From PALSA-612 sp963846915 (GTDB taxonomy: Bacteria; Actinomycetota; Thermoleophilia; Gaiellales; Gaiellaceae), in assembly GCA_963846915.1 (NCBI GenBank), contig CAWJXV010000009.1, positions 930,001 to 994,000 of the forward strand: a stretch of 64,000 nt of DNA, read 5' to 3'. The position numbers and the translations under genes are program-made. Positions 50,497 through 58,592 of the stretch are shown piece after piece. Below the pieces are notes generated by a model. The model was not told the origin of the DNA. It saw nothing but the letters and a program-made list of their open reading frames with translations, and searched no databases. How positions within the stretch are numbered: the first letter of the stretch is position 1; every line of letters begins with the position of its first letter.

Positions 50497-51216
50497 CTAC
50501 CGCCCCAGATAGGCCTTGCGCAGGTTCTCGTCCTGCAGCAGGTCGGCGGCCTTGCCTTCGAGGACGAGCCGTCCCGTCGAGAGCACGTAGCCGCGGTCCG
50601 CGATCGAGAGCGACACGTTCGCGTTCTGCTCGACGACCAGCACCGCGACCCCGGCCTGGTGCACCTGGCTGATGATCTCGAAGCTGCGCTCGACGAGGAT
50701 CGGCGCCAGGCCCATCGACGGCTCGTCCATCAGCATCAGCTTCGGCCGCGACATGAGCGCGCGCGCCATGGCCACCATCTGCTGCTCGCCGCCGGAGAGC
50801 GTGCCCGCGAGCTGGCCGCGGCGCTCGTGCAGGAGCGGGAAGAGCGTGTAGACGCGGTCGAAGTCCTCCTTCGTGCCGCCGCCCGTGAGGTACGCGCCCA
50901 TCTGCAGGTTCTCGAGGACGGTCATCGGGCCGAACAGGCGCCGGTTCTCGGGCACGATCGCCATGCCCTTCGCGATCCGGTAGCTCGTCGTCCGGCTCGT
51001 CACGTCCTCCCCGGCGAAGCGCACCGCCCCCGAACGCGGCTGCACGATGCCGAGCACCGTCTTCAGCGTCGTCGACTTGCCCGACGCGTTGCCCCCGAGC
51101 AGGCAGACGAACTCGCCCGAGCGGACGACGAGGGACAGGCCCTGCAGGATGTGGATCGGGCCGTAGAACGTGTCCACTGAGTCGAGCTCGAGGAGGGGCG
51201 CGCCGTTCTCGCTCAT
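50497..51216 (-). CDS. livF: Liv-type ABC transporter ATP-binding protein LivF (cluster 2)
   Basis: 239 residues. Walker A CLLGGNASGKSTTLKTVLGI (note Asn-Ala in the loop), MAIVPENRRLFGPMTVLENLQMGAYL, signature LSGGEQQMVAMARALMSRP and Walker B LMLMDEPSMGLAPILVE are canonical. The C-terminus NLRKAYLGR is typical of LivF. Unlike its cluster 1 counterpart it is intact. The ATG overlaps the livG stop (ATGA). It is the last gene of the minus-strand operon livK-H-M-G-F. Confidence 0.9.
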   Translation of the reverse strand: MSENGAPLLELDSVDTFYGPIHILQGLSLVVRSGEFVCLLGGNASGKSTTLKTVLGIVQPRSGAVRFAGEDVTSRTTSYRIAKGMAIVPENRRLFGPMTVLENLQMGAYLTGGGTKEDFDRVYTLFPLLHERRGQLAGTLSGGEQQMVAMARALMSRPKLMLMDEPSMGLAPILVERSFEIISQVHQAGVAVLVVEQNANVSLSIADRGYVLSTGRLVLEGKAADLLQDENLRKAYLGR

Positions 51217-52003
51217 TTCGTCTCCGTGCTCCGCAGTCCGAGGTAGGCCTCGACGACGTTCTCGTTCGTCGCCACCGACTCGAACGAGCCCTCGGCGATC
51301 TTGACGCCGTGGTCGAGCGCGACCACGCGGTCCGAGATGCCCTCGACCACGTGCATGTCGTGCTCGATGACGAGGATCGTGTAGCCGCCCTCCTTGCGCA
51401 GTTTGCCGATCAGCTCGGTGATCTCGTGCGTCTCGACCGGGTTCATCCCCGCGGCCGGCTCGTCGAGGAGCAGGAGCTGCGGGTTGGCCGCCATCGCCCG
51501 CGCGATCTCGAGCCGCCGCCGGTTCGCGTACGACAGCGAGTAGGCGGGCTGGTCCCAGCGGTAGCCCATCAGCCGCTCGCCGAAGAAGGAGAGCTTCTCC
51601 TCGGCGAGCGCGTTGATCGCCTTCTCCTCGCGGCGCGCGCGCGGCAGGCGCAGCATCGACTCGGCGATCGTCGCGTGTGTATGGCCGTAGGCGGCGGCCA
51701 TCACGTTCTCCTTCACGGTCATGTTCAGGAACAGCCGCAGCGTCTGGAACGTCCGTGCGATGCCGCGGTTCGTGATCTCGTAGGGCGCCAGGCCGACGAT
51801 GCTCTCGCCCGCGAACAGGATGTCGCCGGAGACAGGGCGGTAGATCCCGGTGATCAGGTTGAACAGCGTCGTCTTGCCCGCGCCGTTCGGGCCGATCACG
51901 CTGACGATCTCGCCCTCGTCGACATGCAGGTCGAGGTCGGTGATCACCTGCAGGCCGCCGAACGCCATGCGCACGCCCTGGAGCTCCGAGGAGCGGGCGC
52001 CAT
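51213..52003 (-). CDS. livG: Liv-type ABC transporter ATP-binding protein LivG (cluster 2), N-terminal frameshift
   Basis: The ATG at 52003 overlaps the livM stop (TGATG) but its frame is wrong for the domain. A missing base near 51985-51995 restores SSELQGVRMAFGGLQVITDLDLHV. Walker A SVIGPNGAGKTTLFNLITGI, ARTFQTLRLFLNMTVKENV, a degenerate signature SLSYANRRRLEIARAM and Walker B LLLLDEPAAGMNP follow, then LVIEHDMHVVEGISDRVVALDHG. Corrected length is about 263 residues. If the shift is real, an internal ATG at 51974 gives an almost complete domain. Confidence 0.85.
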
Positions 52004-53560
52004 CAGACGATCTCCACCCGCGGCTTGCCGAGCAGGCCCTGCGGCCGCTTGGCCATGATCACGATCAGCCCGGCCCCGAGGAGCAGGAACCGCGTCGCGC
52101 CCGAGCCCTCCTCGATCAGCCGCGTCTCGTAGACCTCCGCCGCGAGCCAGATCGTCGGGACGAGCAGCGCGTCGCGCATCCAGCCCTTGAGCAGCGTCAG
52201 GCCGAGGATCATCGCGATCAGCAGGACGACGAGGTAGTTGAAAACGGTGTAGCCGGCCGACCTGGTAGGTGCCGGCCGGCAGGACGAGCCAGTGCCGGAT
52301 CGCCCAGCCGATCGAGCCGCCGTCGTCGAACGTGCTCGCGCTGTTCAGGATCCCGCCGTGCACACCGCGCGGCCACACTTCGCCGACGATCACGTGGAAG
52401 AGAATCCCGAACGCCAACGTCCCCCCGAGCACGGCGACGACCCGCCGCCAGGGACGGAGCGCCGTGAGGATGACGATCAGGATCGTCACGTAGAAGAGCC
52501 CGCGCCCGTTCGAGGTCCAGTCGGCGAACTCCGTCCCGGGCCGCAGGGCCTCGAGCCCGACCGTGACGACGATCGCCCCGAGCACCGCGCCGGACAGGCT
52601 CCCGGCGCCGCCGAGGATCAGGACGGCGTAGATCGTGATCAGGACGTACGTGTTGTAGTCGTCGGGGAACGCGCCCTGGAGGAGCGCGCCGTTGATCGTG
52701 CCGGCCAGCGCGCCGATGCCCGCGCCGACGCCGATCGCCAGCATCTTCAGCCAGTTGATCCGCATGCTCATCACCTGCGCGGCGAGCGAGTCGTCGTTGA
52801 GCGCGCGCCAGGCGCGGCCGGTGCGCGACTGGTTGGCGAAATGGAGCCCCGCGAAGACGAGCACGACCGCGATCAGCGTGATGTAGAAGTACGCGTGGTC
52901 GGTCAGCGCGGTGACGCCGAACGCGTTGAACCCGTCCACGTTCGCGATCCCGTTCGGGCCGCCGGTCACGTCCCAGTTGGCGCTGTGCAGGCCGAGCTCC
53001 TTGTTGAGTCCGAGAATCGACACCTTGTAGCCCTGGACGGCGAGTGTGTAGAAGATCTGGCCGAAGAAGAGGGTCACGATCGCGAGGTAGTCGCCGGAGA
53101 GCCGCCGCGACGGCAACGCGAGGAAGAACCCGATCAGGATCGCCGCTCCGACGACGGTCGGGATCGCCGCCCAGGCCGGCCAGTGCACACCGAACTTCGA
53201 CGAGGCGAGCATCGCGTAGCCGTACGCTCCGATGCCGTAGAAGGCGATGTAGCCCAGGTCGAGCAGGCCCGCGTATCCGACCGAGACGTTGAGCCCGAGC
53301 GCGAGGAGCGCGAAGACGAGCGTGACGGTTCCGATCCGGATCAGGTAGTCGTCGTGAGTCATCACCGGGATCAGCGCGAGGAAGCCGAAGAAGGCGAAGA
53401 ACCGGACGGAACCCGGAAGGCGCATGACTTCCTGCTCCGCGCGGCCGACCAGGCCGCCGCGCCGCGTGATGCGGTCGCCCGAGCGCGAGACCCATTCGTC
53501 CGCACCGATCTGCGGATCGGTGACCGGCGCGCCGGCGACGGGTGTCGGGTCGTCCGGCAC
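52003..53560 (-). CDS. livM: Liv-type permease LivM (cluster 2), long form, one frameshift
   Basis: A GTG at 53560 opens a cytoplasmic tail, then MRLPGSVRFFAFFGFLALIPVM and the LivM core GYAGLLDLGYIAFYGIGAYGYAMLAS. WRALNDDSLAAQVMSMRINWLKMLAIGVGAGIGALAGTI is the coupling loop. After a large periplasmic insertion (HGGILNSASTFDDGGSIGWAIRHW) the frame shifts near 52258 and resumes TVFNYLVVLLIAMILGLTLLKGW, ending GLLGKPRVEIV. About 519 residues when corrected, well over the usual 330-350, with extra segments both in the middle and at the C-terminus. Confidence 0.83.
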
Positions 53561-53561
53561 G

Positions 53562-54541
53562 TCAGACCTTCTGCGGCGCCGGCGTCCCGAGGAAGCCGGT
53601 CGGCCTGATCAGCAGGACGAGGATGAGGATGCAGAAGACGATCACGTCCTGGTACGCCGACGACCAGTAGCCGATCGCGAACGCTTTCAGCAGGCCGATT
53701 GCGAGCCCGCCGAGCATCGCGCCGGGAATGCTCCCGATGCCGCCGACGACGGCGGCCGTGAACGCGATCAGGCCGACGTTGAAGCCGACCAGCGGAAACA
53801 TGTTCGAGAGGTAGAGGCCGTTCATCACGCCGCCCGCGCCGCCGAGCGCCGAGCCGACGAAGAACGTGAAGACGACGACCTTGTCGACGTCGATGCCCAT
53901 CATCGAGGCGGCCTCGAGGTCGAACGACGCGGCGCGCATCGCGCGGCCGATCTGCGTACGCGTCACGAGTTGCCAGAGCACGAACATCAGAAACGCGGTG
54001 AACAGGATCACGAACACCTGCATCCAGCTCATCTCCAGCGCGCCGATGTGCCAGGGGGTCGTCAGCGTGCCCCCGCTCAGGCCGAACGGGTTGTACTGCT
54101 TGTACGTTGGTCCCGAAGAAGATCGACGCCAGCTGCTGCAGGCAGAACGAGACGCCCGAGCGCGCTGATCAGCGGCGCGATCCGCGGCGCCCTCGCCTTT
54201 CTCAGCGGCCGGTACGCGAACCGCTCGACGGCCACGCCGAGCAGGCCGGCGCCGATCATCGCCGCCGCGAGCATGAGGAAGATCAGCAGCGCGACGGGAA
54301 CCCCGGGAGCGATCGCGCCGCCGAGCGCGACGAGCACGAAGTACCCGATGTACGCCCCGATCATGAACACCTCGCCGTGCGCGAAGTTGAGGAGCTTGAG
54401 GACGCCGTAGACCATCGAGTAGCCGATCGCCATCAGGCCGTACAGGCTCCCGAGCGTCAGGCCGGCGACGAGCTGGTCGAGGAAGTAGCTCCAGGTGAGC
54501 TGGTACGACTGGAAGTAGCCGAGGAGCTGAAGTGCGTGCAC
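53562..54541 (-). CDS. livH: Liv-type permease LivH (cluster 2), two frameshifts
   Basis: A GTG at 54541 reads SYFLDQLVAGLTLGSLYGLMAIGYSMVYGVLKLLNFAHGEVFMIGAYIGYF, the LivH hallmark. AVERFAYRPLRKARAPRIAPLISALG precedes a shift near 54165; VSFCLQQLASIFFG precedes a second near 54115; PTYKQYNPFGLSGGTLTTPWHIG then continues to RAASFDLEAASMMGIDVDKVVVFTFFVGSALGGAGGVM and AAVVGGIGSIPGAMLGGLAIG. Corrected length is about 326 residues. It lies after a terminator-like hairpin and 2 bp before livM. Confidence 0.83.
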
Positions 54542-54565
54542 GAGCCTCAGAGCCTCTCAGAAAGA

Positions 54566-54596
54566 CGAGCGGCCCACCATGTCGATGGGCCGCTCG
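54566..54596 (-). terminator. Intrinsic terminator/attenuator between livK and livH (cluster 2)
   Basis: CGAGCGGCCCA and TGGGCCGCTCG form an 11-bp stem with a 9-nt loop, followed on the minus strand by TCTTTCT. This fits a weak rho-independent terminator. Its position after the binding-protein gene fits the common pattern of higher expression of the binding protein than of the membrane subunits. Confidence 0.6.
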
Positions 54597-54616
54597 CTTC
54601 GTCGTTGTCGTCCGGG

Positions 54617-55858
54617 CTACCCGCTCTGGACGAGGTTGTACTTGCCGTCGCTTCCGATCTGGAAGATCGAGAAGTTGATACCGCCCTTCACGTCCCCGGA
54701 CTTCTGGAACGCGATCGGCCGGCCGATGATCGATGTCTTGAGGCTGACCTTGTCGAGGTCGCGCCGCGCCTCGTCCCGTCGTGATCTTCCCGTCGGCGCA
54801 TGCGTTCGAGATCGCCTGCGCCATCATCTGCACGGCGACCCAGGTCGGCACGCCGAAGGAGTTCGTGTCCTGCGTTGAACCGTGCCTTGTGAACGCCGCG
54901 ACGATGGTCGCGGCCGGCTTGACCTGATGGATGTCGAGCGAGAACGACGAGATGTACGCGCCGGGCACCGTGAACTGCGTGTAGACGAACGTCCCGTCGG
55001 TCGAGATCCACTTGCCCGTGAACCCGTCCGCCTTCAGCTGCTGCAGGAAGAGCTGGGCGTTCGACGCGACCTGTCCGGCGAACGCAACGGCCTTCGCGCT
55101 GCTCGGCCACGGCCTTCTGCGCCAGCGACGTGAAGTCGGTCTGGGTCGCAGGCTGCGACTCGCGGTCGACCTTGCACGCCTGCCTTCGTCAGCAGGCTGC
55201 GTCATCAGCGAGATCAGCGGCACCGAGTAGGCCTCGGCCTGGTCGACCGTCATCACCTGGTCGCCCGACTTGATGCCGAGCTTCTTCAGCATGAACGTCA
55301 CGTCGACGCTGCCCTGGAAGTTGTCGTTCGGCACGACACGGTGGAAGTAGCCGTTGCGACAGCACGTGGCCGTCGGGCGTCGTCGGATCGGTCAGGCTCG
55401 CGCGGGTGGCCGAGCCCGAGACGAAGCCGAGACCGCCGCGCCGCAGGATCGGGCCGCCGGCGACGTTCTCCTGGCTTCCGGAGAACCCGTTGACGAGCAC
55501 GACCGACGGGTTCGAGCGGAGCTGCACGGCCGACCGTGGCCGCGACCTGCGCGATTGAGCTGCGTGTCGGCGTGGATCGCCACGAGCTTGACGCGCTTCA
55601 GGCCCGCCGGGGTGCCCGGAATCGCGCTTGCCGCTGTTCCAGTAGCTGATGAACAGGTCGGCCCAGTTCGCGCTGGTCGATGCCGGCCGATGCCGCGGGG
55701 CCCGTGAACGGGCCGGTGACGGCGATCGTCGCCATCTTGCACGACGGGCCGGCGGCGACTGAATCGGTCTTGCCGGTCTTCGCGACCGCGACCGATGCCG
55801 CCGCCGCTGCGACCCCGAGAACGAGAATCACGCCCAGGATCGCTTGTAGCTTCTTCAT
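54617..55858 (-). pseudogene. livK: Liv-type amino acid-binding protein LivK (cluster 2), many frameshifts
   Basis: The ATG at 55858 has AAGGAGGAGG upstream and opens a signal peptide (KKLQAILGVILVLGVAAAAASVAVA). CKMATIAVTGPFTGPAASAGI follows. The reading then jumps frame repeatedly (roughly every 100 bp to 55100): LKRVKLVAIHADTQLN, LRSNPSVVLVNGFSGSQENVAGGPILRRGGLGFVSGSATRASL, GYFHRVVPNDNFQGSVDVTFMLKKLGIKSGDQVM, AKAVAFAGQVASNAQLFLQQLKADGFTGKWISTDGTF and a last segment INFSIFQIGSDGKYNLVQSG before TAG. At least eight indels. All pieces are in order and well conserved, about 410 residues in total. Confidence 0.8.
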
Positions 55859-56053
55859 GCCCTCCTCCTTGCTGGTTGCTGCTTGCTTCCTCGCGTGAGA
55901 CGACTTCCCGGCGGGGATAGTTGCTCCCGGCTCGTCGTCGCTGCCGCTGCAGACGCGTCACTCCCGGCGACGACGTGCCGGTTCAAGTGTGGATTGTCCC
56001 GCGCCGGCGCTCGCCGCGTCAATTCCGAACCGTCGCGCGCGCGCTGGGACCGA

Positions 56054-56449
56054 TCAGGGGAGGCCGAGCGCCTCGACCCAGCCGCGTGTGTCCGTGAACT
56101 GGTGGAAGCGGACCGCGCGGCCGTCGCGGAAGTGCCAGACATGAGCGAACGGGATGTCGAGCGGGGCGCCGGTCTTCTTGCCGCGGCCCGTGTAGCGGCC
56201 GAGGACGACGACGTGGTCGTCTCCGGCCATGAACTCGGTCGGCGTCGCGTCGAAGTCCTCCCACCACTCCTCGTCCAGCGGATCGAAGATCGCGGCGCGG
56301 ACGTTCGCGAGGCCCTGGTAGACGCCGCCGTGAGGGAGGCCCTGTGCCTGGTGCCACTCGATGTCGTCGTCCATCATCGCGAGCGCGCCGTCGAGGTCGT
56401 GGCGGCCGAAGGCCTCGTACGAGCTGCGCGCGATCGCGACGTTGTCCAC
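56054..56449 (-). CDS. SnoaL/nuclear transport factor 2-like protein
   Basis: 131 residues: SSYEAFGRHDLDGALAMMDDDIEWHQAQ, VRAAIFDPLDEEWWEDFDATPTEFMAGDDHVVVLGRYTGRGKKTGAPLDIPFAHVWHFRDGRAVRFHQFTDTRGWVEAL. This is the cone-shaped SnoaL-like fold used by isomerases, cyclases and hydrolases; catalytic residues cannot be assigned. The GTG start follows GAGAAT by 6 nt (possibly leaderless). A 15-bp palindrome at 56478-56492 lies upstream. The 195-bp stretch beyond its 3' end, up to the livK gene start, shows no other gene. Confidence 0.75.
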   Translation of the reverse strand: MDNVAIARSSYEAFGRHDLDGALAMMDDDIEWHQAQGLPHGGVYQGLANVRAAIFDPLDEEWWEDFDATPTEFMAGDDHVVVLGRYTGRGKKTGAPLDIPFAHVWHFRDGRAVRFHQFTDTRGWVEALGLP

Positions 56450-56477
56450 GGGCTCATTCTCACAGCTCGTCGAACTC

Positions 56478-56492
56478 CGGTGTCTGACACCG
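56478..56492. repeat. 15-bp perfect palindrome
   Basis: CGGTGTC-T-GACACCG lies in the gap between the tandem AhpD-like genes and the SnoaL-like gene. It could be an operator for the downstream gene or a small genomic repeat; no second copy was seen in this window. Confidence 0.45.
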
Positions 56493-56530
56493 CCGTTTGG
56501 ACAGTGCGGGCCGAGCCGCGGCGGCCGGGG

Positions 56531-57076
56531 TCAGGTCTCGTTGCCGTAACCCTCGGCCAGGAAGCGCTCGGCGTAGGCGGCATGGGTCTCGACCGGCGGG
56601 AGGTCGAAGGCGAGCGAGTCGGCGACGCGGTCGATCAGGTTGAAGCAGGCGCAGACGGCGAGCGCGTCCTCGATCGCCGCGTCGGAGACGCCCTCGGCCC
56701 GCACCGCCTCGACGTCAGTGGCGGTGACCCGGGCGGGCCTGAGCGTCACCTTCTGCAGCAGGTCGAGCGTCGCGCGCAGCGACGGCGCGATCGGCGCGCT
56801 CCGATGATCCGCGAGGATCGCCGCCACGAGCTCGTCACCGAGCGCGAACGACGCGACCGCGCCGTGCGAGTCCGTTCAGAACACGCACTGGTTCTGCGCC
56901 GAGACGAAGGCTGCGAACAGCTCGCGCTCTCCCGGCGACCAGTCGGACGGCCCGCGCATGACCTGCTGCAGCGCCGCCGAGAACGGCCGGCCGAAGAGCT
57001 CCGAGCGGTAGCGCATCGTCCGCACGACGTCGAAGTCGCGCTCGGTCAGCGTCCCGCTGATCGTGGCCAGCCGCAT
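56531..57076 (-). CDS. AhpD/carboxymuconolactone decarboxylase-family selenoprotein (CxxU), copy 1
   Basis: The ATG at 57076 opens RLATISGTLTERDFDVVRTMRYRSELFGRPFSAALQQV, then ERELFAAFVSAQNQCVF and an in-frame TGA (56878-56876). The same frame continues TDSHGAVASFALGDELVAAIL for 114 codons to GYGNET and TGA. The TGA falls precisely where peroxidase-related AhpD-like proteins have the second Cys of CxxC-x3-H, so the protein reads C-V-F-U-T-D-S-H. With Sec it has 181 residues, the family's usual length; without it the gene would be two useless pieces. Sec would strengthen thiol-peroxidase or disulfide chemistry. The neighbouring paralogue shows the same TGA. Selenocysteine-inserting genes are not in the window. 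Confidence 0.85.
56841..56863 (-). promoter_or_regulatory. Candidate bacterial SECIS element, copy 1
   Basis: Starting 13 nt after the TGA, GGCGCG pairs with CGCGCT (six pairs, one G-U) around an 11-nt loop beginning GUCG. The loop opens 18 nt after the TGA and has G in its first position, inside the spacing (about 16-37 nt) known for bacterial SECIS hairpins. Folding was judged by eye. Confidence 0.45.
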
Positions 57077-57086
57077 TGCTCCGAGG

Positions 57087-57641
57087 CTATACGTAGCCGC
57101 GCTCGAGGAACGCGGCCTCGTGGCGAAGGAGGCCGTCGGCGCCGAGAGCGTGCGAGATCGGCGTGAAGCCGAACGCCTCTGCCACCCGGTCGATCACGTC
57201 GAAGCAGGCGCAGACGGCGAGCGCATCCTCGATCGCCGCGTCCGAGACGCCGGCCGCGCGGACGGCCGCGATGTCGTCGGCGCCGACCTCGTCGGGGCTC
57301 AGCGTGACCCGCTCGAGCACGCCGAGCATCGCGCGGAGACCGGGCTCGACCGGCGCCGTTCGCCAGTCGGCAAGCACGGCGTCGACGATCTCTGCCGAGC
57401 CGAATGCGACGGTCGCGACCGCGCCGTGGGACTCCGTTCAGAACGGGCACTGGTTCTGGGCCGACACGAACGCAGCGAAGAGCTCGCGCTCGGCGACCGA
57501 CCACTCGGACGGCCCGCGCATGATCTCTTGCAGCGCCTCCGAGAACGGCTGCCCGAAGAGCTCGGCCCGGTAGCCGAGCACGAGCACCACGTCGGAGACG
57601 AACTCGCCGTCCGGCCCGGGGCCGAAGAGTCCGAGCCGCAT
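57087..57641 (-). CDS. AhpD/carboxymuconolactone decarboxylase-family selenoprotein (CxxU), copy 2
   Basis: The ATG at 57641 (TGATG overlap with the upstream gene) opens RLGLFGPGPDGEFVSDVVLVLGYRAELFGQPFSEALQEIM, then AERELFAAFVSAQNQCPF and an in-frame TGA (57440-57438). The frame continues TESHGAVATVAFGSAEIVDAVLADWRTAP, then AAGVSDAAIEDALAVCACFDVIDRVAEAFGF, to a stop at 57087. The TGA is at the identical position to copy 1, giving C-P-F-U-T-E-S-H; 184 residues with Sec. The two proteins are clearly paralogous but diverged. A shared random nonsense mutation or sequencing error at one catalytic codon in both is improbable. Ten bases separate it from copy 1. Confidence 0.85.
57406..57425 (-). 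promoter_or_regulatory. Candidate bacterial SECIS element, copy 2
   Basis: Starting 13-14 nt after the TGA, GCG pairs with CGC and CGGT with ACCG, with one bulged U and a CGCG tetraloop opening 20 nt after the TGA. A bulged U near the apical loop is a known bacterial SECIS feature. The bases from +1 to +24 after TGA are nearly identical to copy 1, including third codon positions. Confidence 0.45.
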
Positions 57642-57964
57642 CAGCCCATCGCGTCGAGCCCGGCCGAAAGGCGCGCCTGCGCCGCCCCGAGCGCCGCCGC
57701 CAGCGTCAGCTCGAAGATCGCGTCCTCGGAGTAGCCCGCCCCGCGCAGTCCGTCGACGTCCGCGTCCGTCACCTTGTAGGCATGCCGCGCCACCTTCTCC
57801 ACGTAAGCCCGAAGGTCGTCCGGAAGCTCGGGCGCGTCGCCCGGTCGGCCGCCGAGCACGGCTGCATACCGCTCGACCGCGGCGCGAAGCTCCGGATCGG
57901 TGTCGCCCGGTGTGCCGAGGACAGCGGCGGCGACGCGGTCGATCGCCTCGGTGTGCCGCGCCAC
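57641..57964 (-). CDS. Small carboxymuconolactone decarboxylase-like protein without the cysteine pair
   Basis: 107 residues from the GTG at 57964. AVERYAAVLGGRPGDAPELPDDLRAYVEKVARHAYKVTDADVDGLRGAGYSEDAIFELTLAAALGAAQARLSAGLDAM. The helical segment GYSEDAIFELTLAAALGAA matches the C-terminal half of AhpD/CMD folds, but there is no CxxC. It may form a hetero-oligomer with the downstream CxxU proteins; this is inferred from the operon and fold. The TGA overlaps the ATG of copy 2. Confidence 0.7.
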   Translation of the reverse strand: MARHTEAIDRVAAAVLGTPGDTDPELRAAVERYAAVLGGRPGDAPELPDDLRAYVEKVARHAYKVTDADVDGLRGAGYSEDAIFELTLAAALGAAQARLSAGLDAMG

Positions 57965-57967
57965 CGC

Positions 57968-58592
57968 TCAGCTCCCGGCGCGCGTCGTAGCTTCGCTGCC
58001 TGGGGCTCCCGGCCGGATGGAACACGCCCATGATCCGCATGACGCCCGGGCCGGTGTTCTCGATGCAGTGCACGCAGCCGGGCGGCAGGTAGAAGCACGA
58101 CCCTGCGCGGAGCGGCACCTGCTCGCCGCCGATGTGCGCGACACCTTCGCCCTCGACGATGTAGCCAACCTCGTCGTACGGATGGCTGTGGTCGGGCGCG
58201 CGGCACGGCTCGACGATCCCGACGAACTGCGTCAGCTCGCCCCCGTGGAGGACGCGGAACGTGCGCCTGGCGTCCGCCCGCTCCTCCTCGCGGTCGGCGA
58301 AGCGCGAGACGACCCGCTCGCGGACGATCTCCTGCTCGGCCGGCGCGACGACCGAGACGACCCGCAGGTTTCCCTCGAGCGCGTAGGCCTCGCCGGGGAG
58401 GAGCAGGACGCCCGCGTCGGGATCGAGCTCGTGCTCGCCGCCGTCGAGATGGAGCGTTCCCGAGCCGGACAGGACGTAGAGGATCTCCTGGCGGTCGCCG
58501 GTCGACCCGTCGAGCCGGCCGTCGACCTCGACGACATGGAGCGACAGGCGCTCGTCGATGCCGTCGCCGGCAGTCCGCGCGTAGCCGGTCAC
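57968..58592 (-). CDS. Bicupin-like protein, C-terminal end uncertain
   Basis: The GTG at 58592 overlaps the dehydratase stop (GTGA). Two cupin motifs: LYVLSGSGTLHLDGGEHELDPDAGVLLLPGEAY (residues 38-72) and APDHSHPYDEVGYIVEGEGVAHIGGEQVPLRAGSCFYLPPGCVHCIENTG (about residues 130-180) with His/Glu metal ligands in the second. The frame does not stop naturally and runs into the next gene; one extra base near 57970 would end it at ...SYDARRE TGA, the expected length of 208 residues. Probably a small-molecule dioxygenase, isomerase or regulator. Function unknown. Confidence 0.72.

Noticed and set aside
54617..55858. Several separate short genes in the second livK region
   Set aside because: The short frames are consecutive, ordered pieces of one periplasmic-binding protein, interrupted by indels.
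56531..57641. Two broken AhpD-like pseudogenes, each cut by a nonsense codon
   Set aside because: Both have one TGA, at the same catalytic codon, with perfect frame and conservation afterwards. Decay would not place the same stop in two diverged paralogues.
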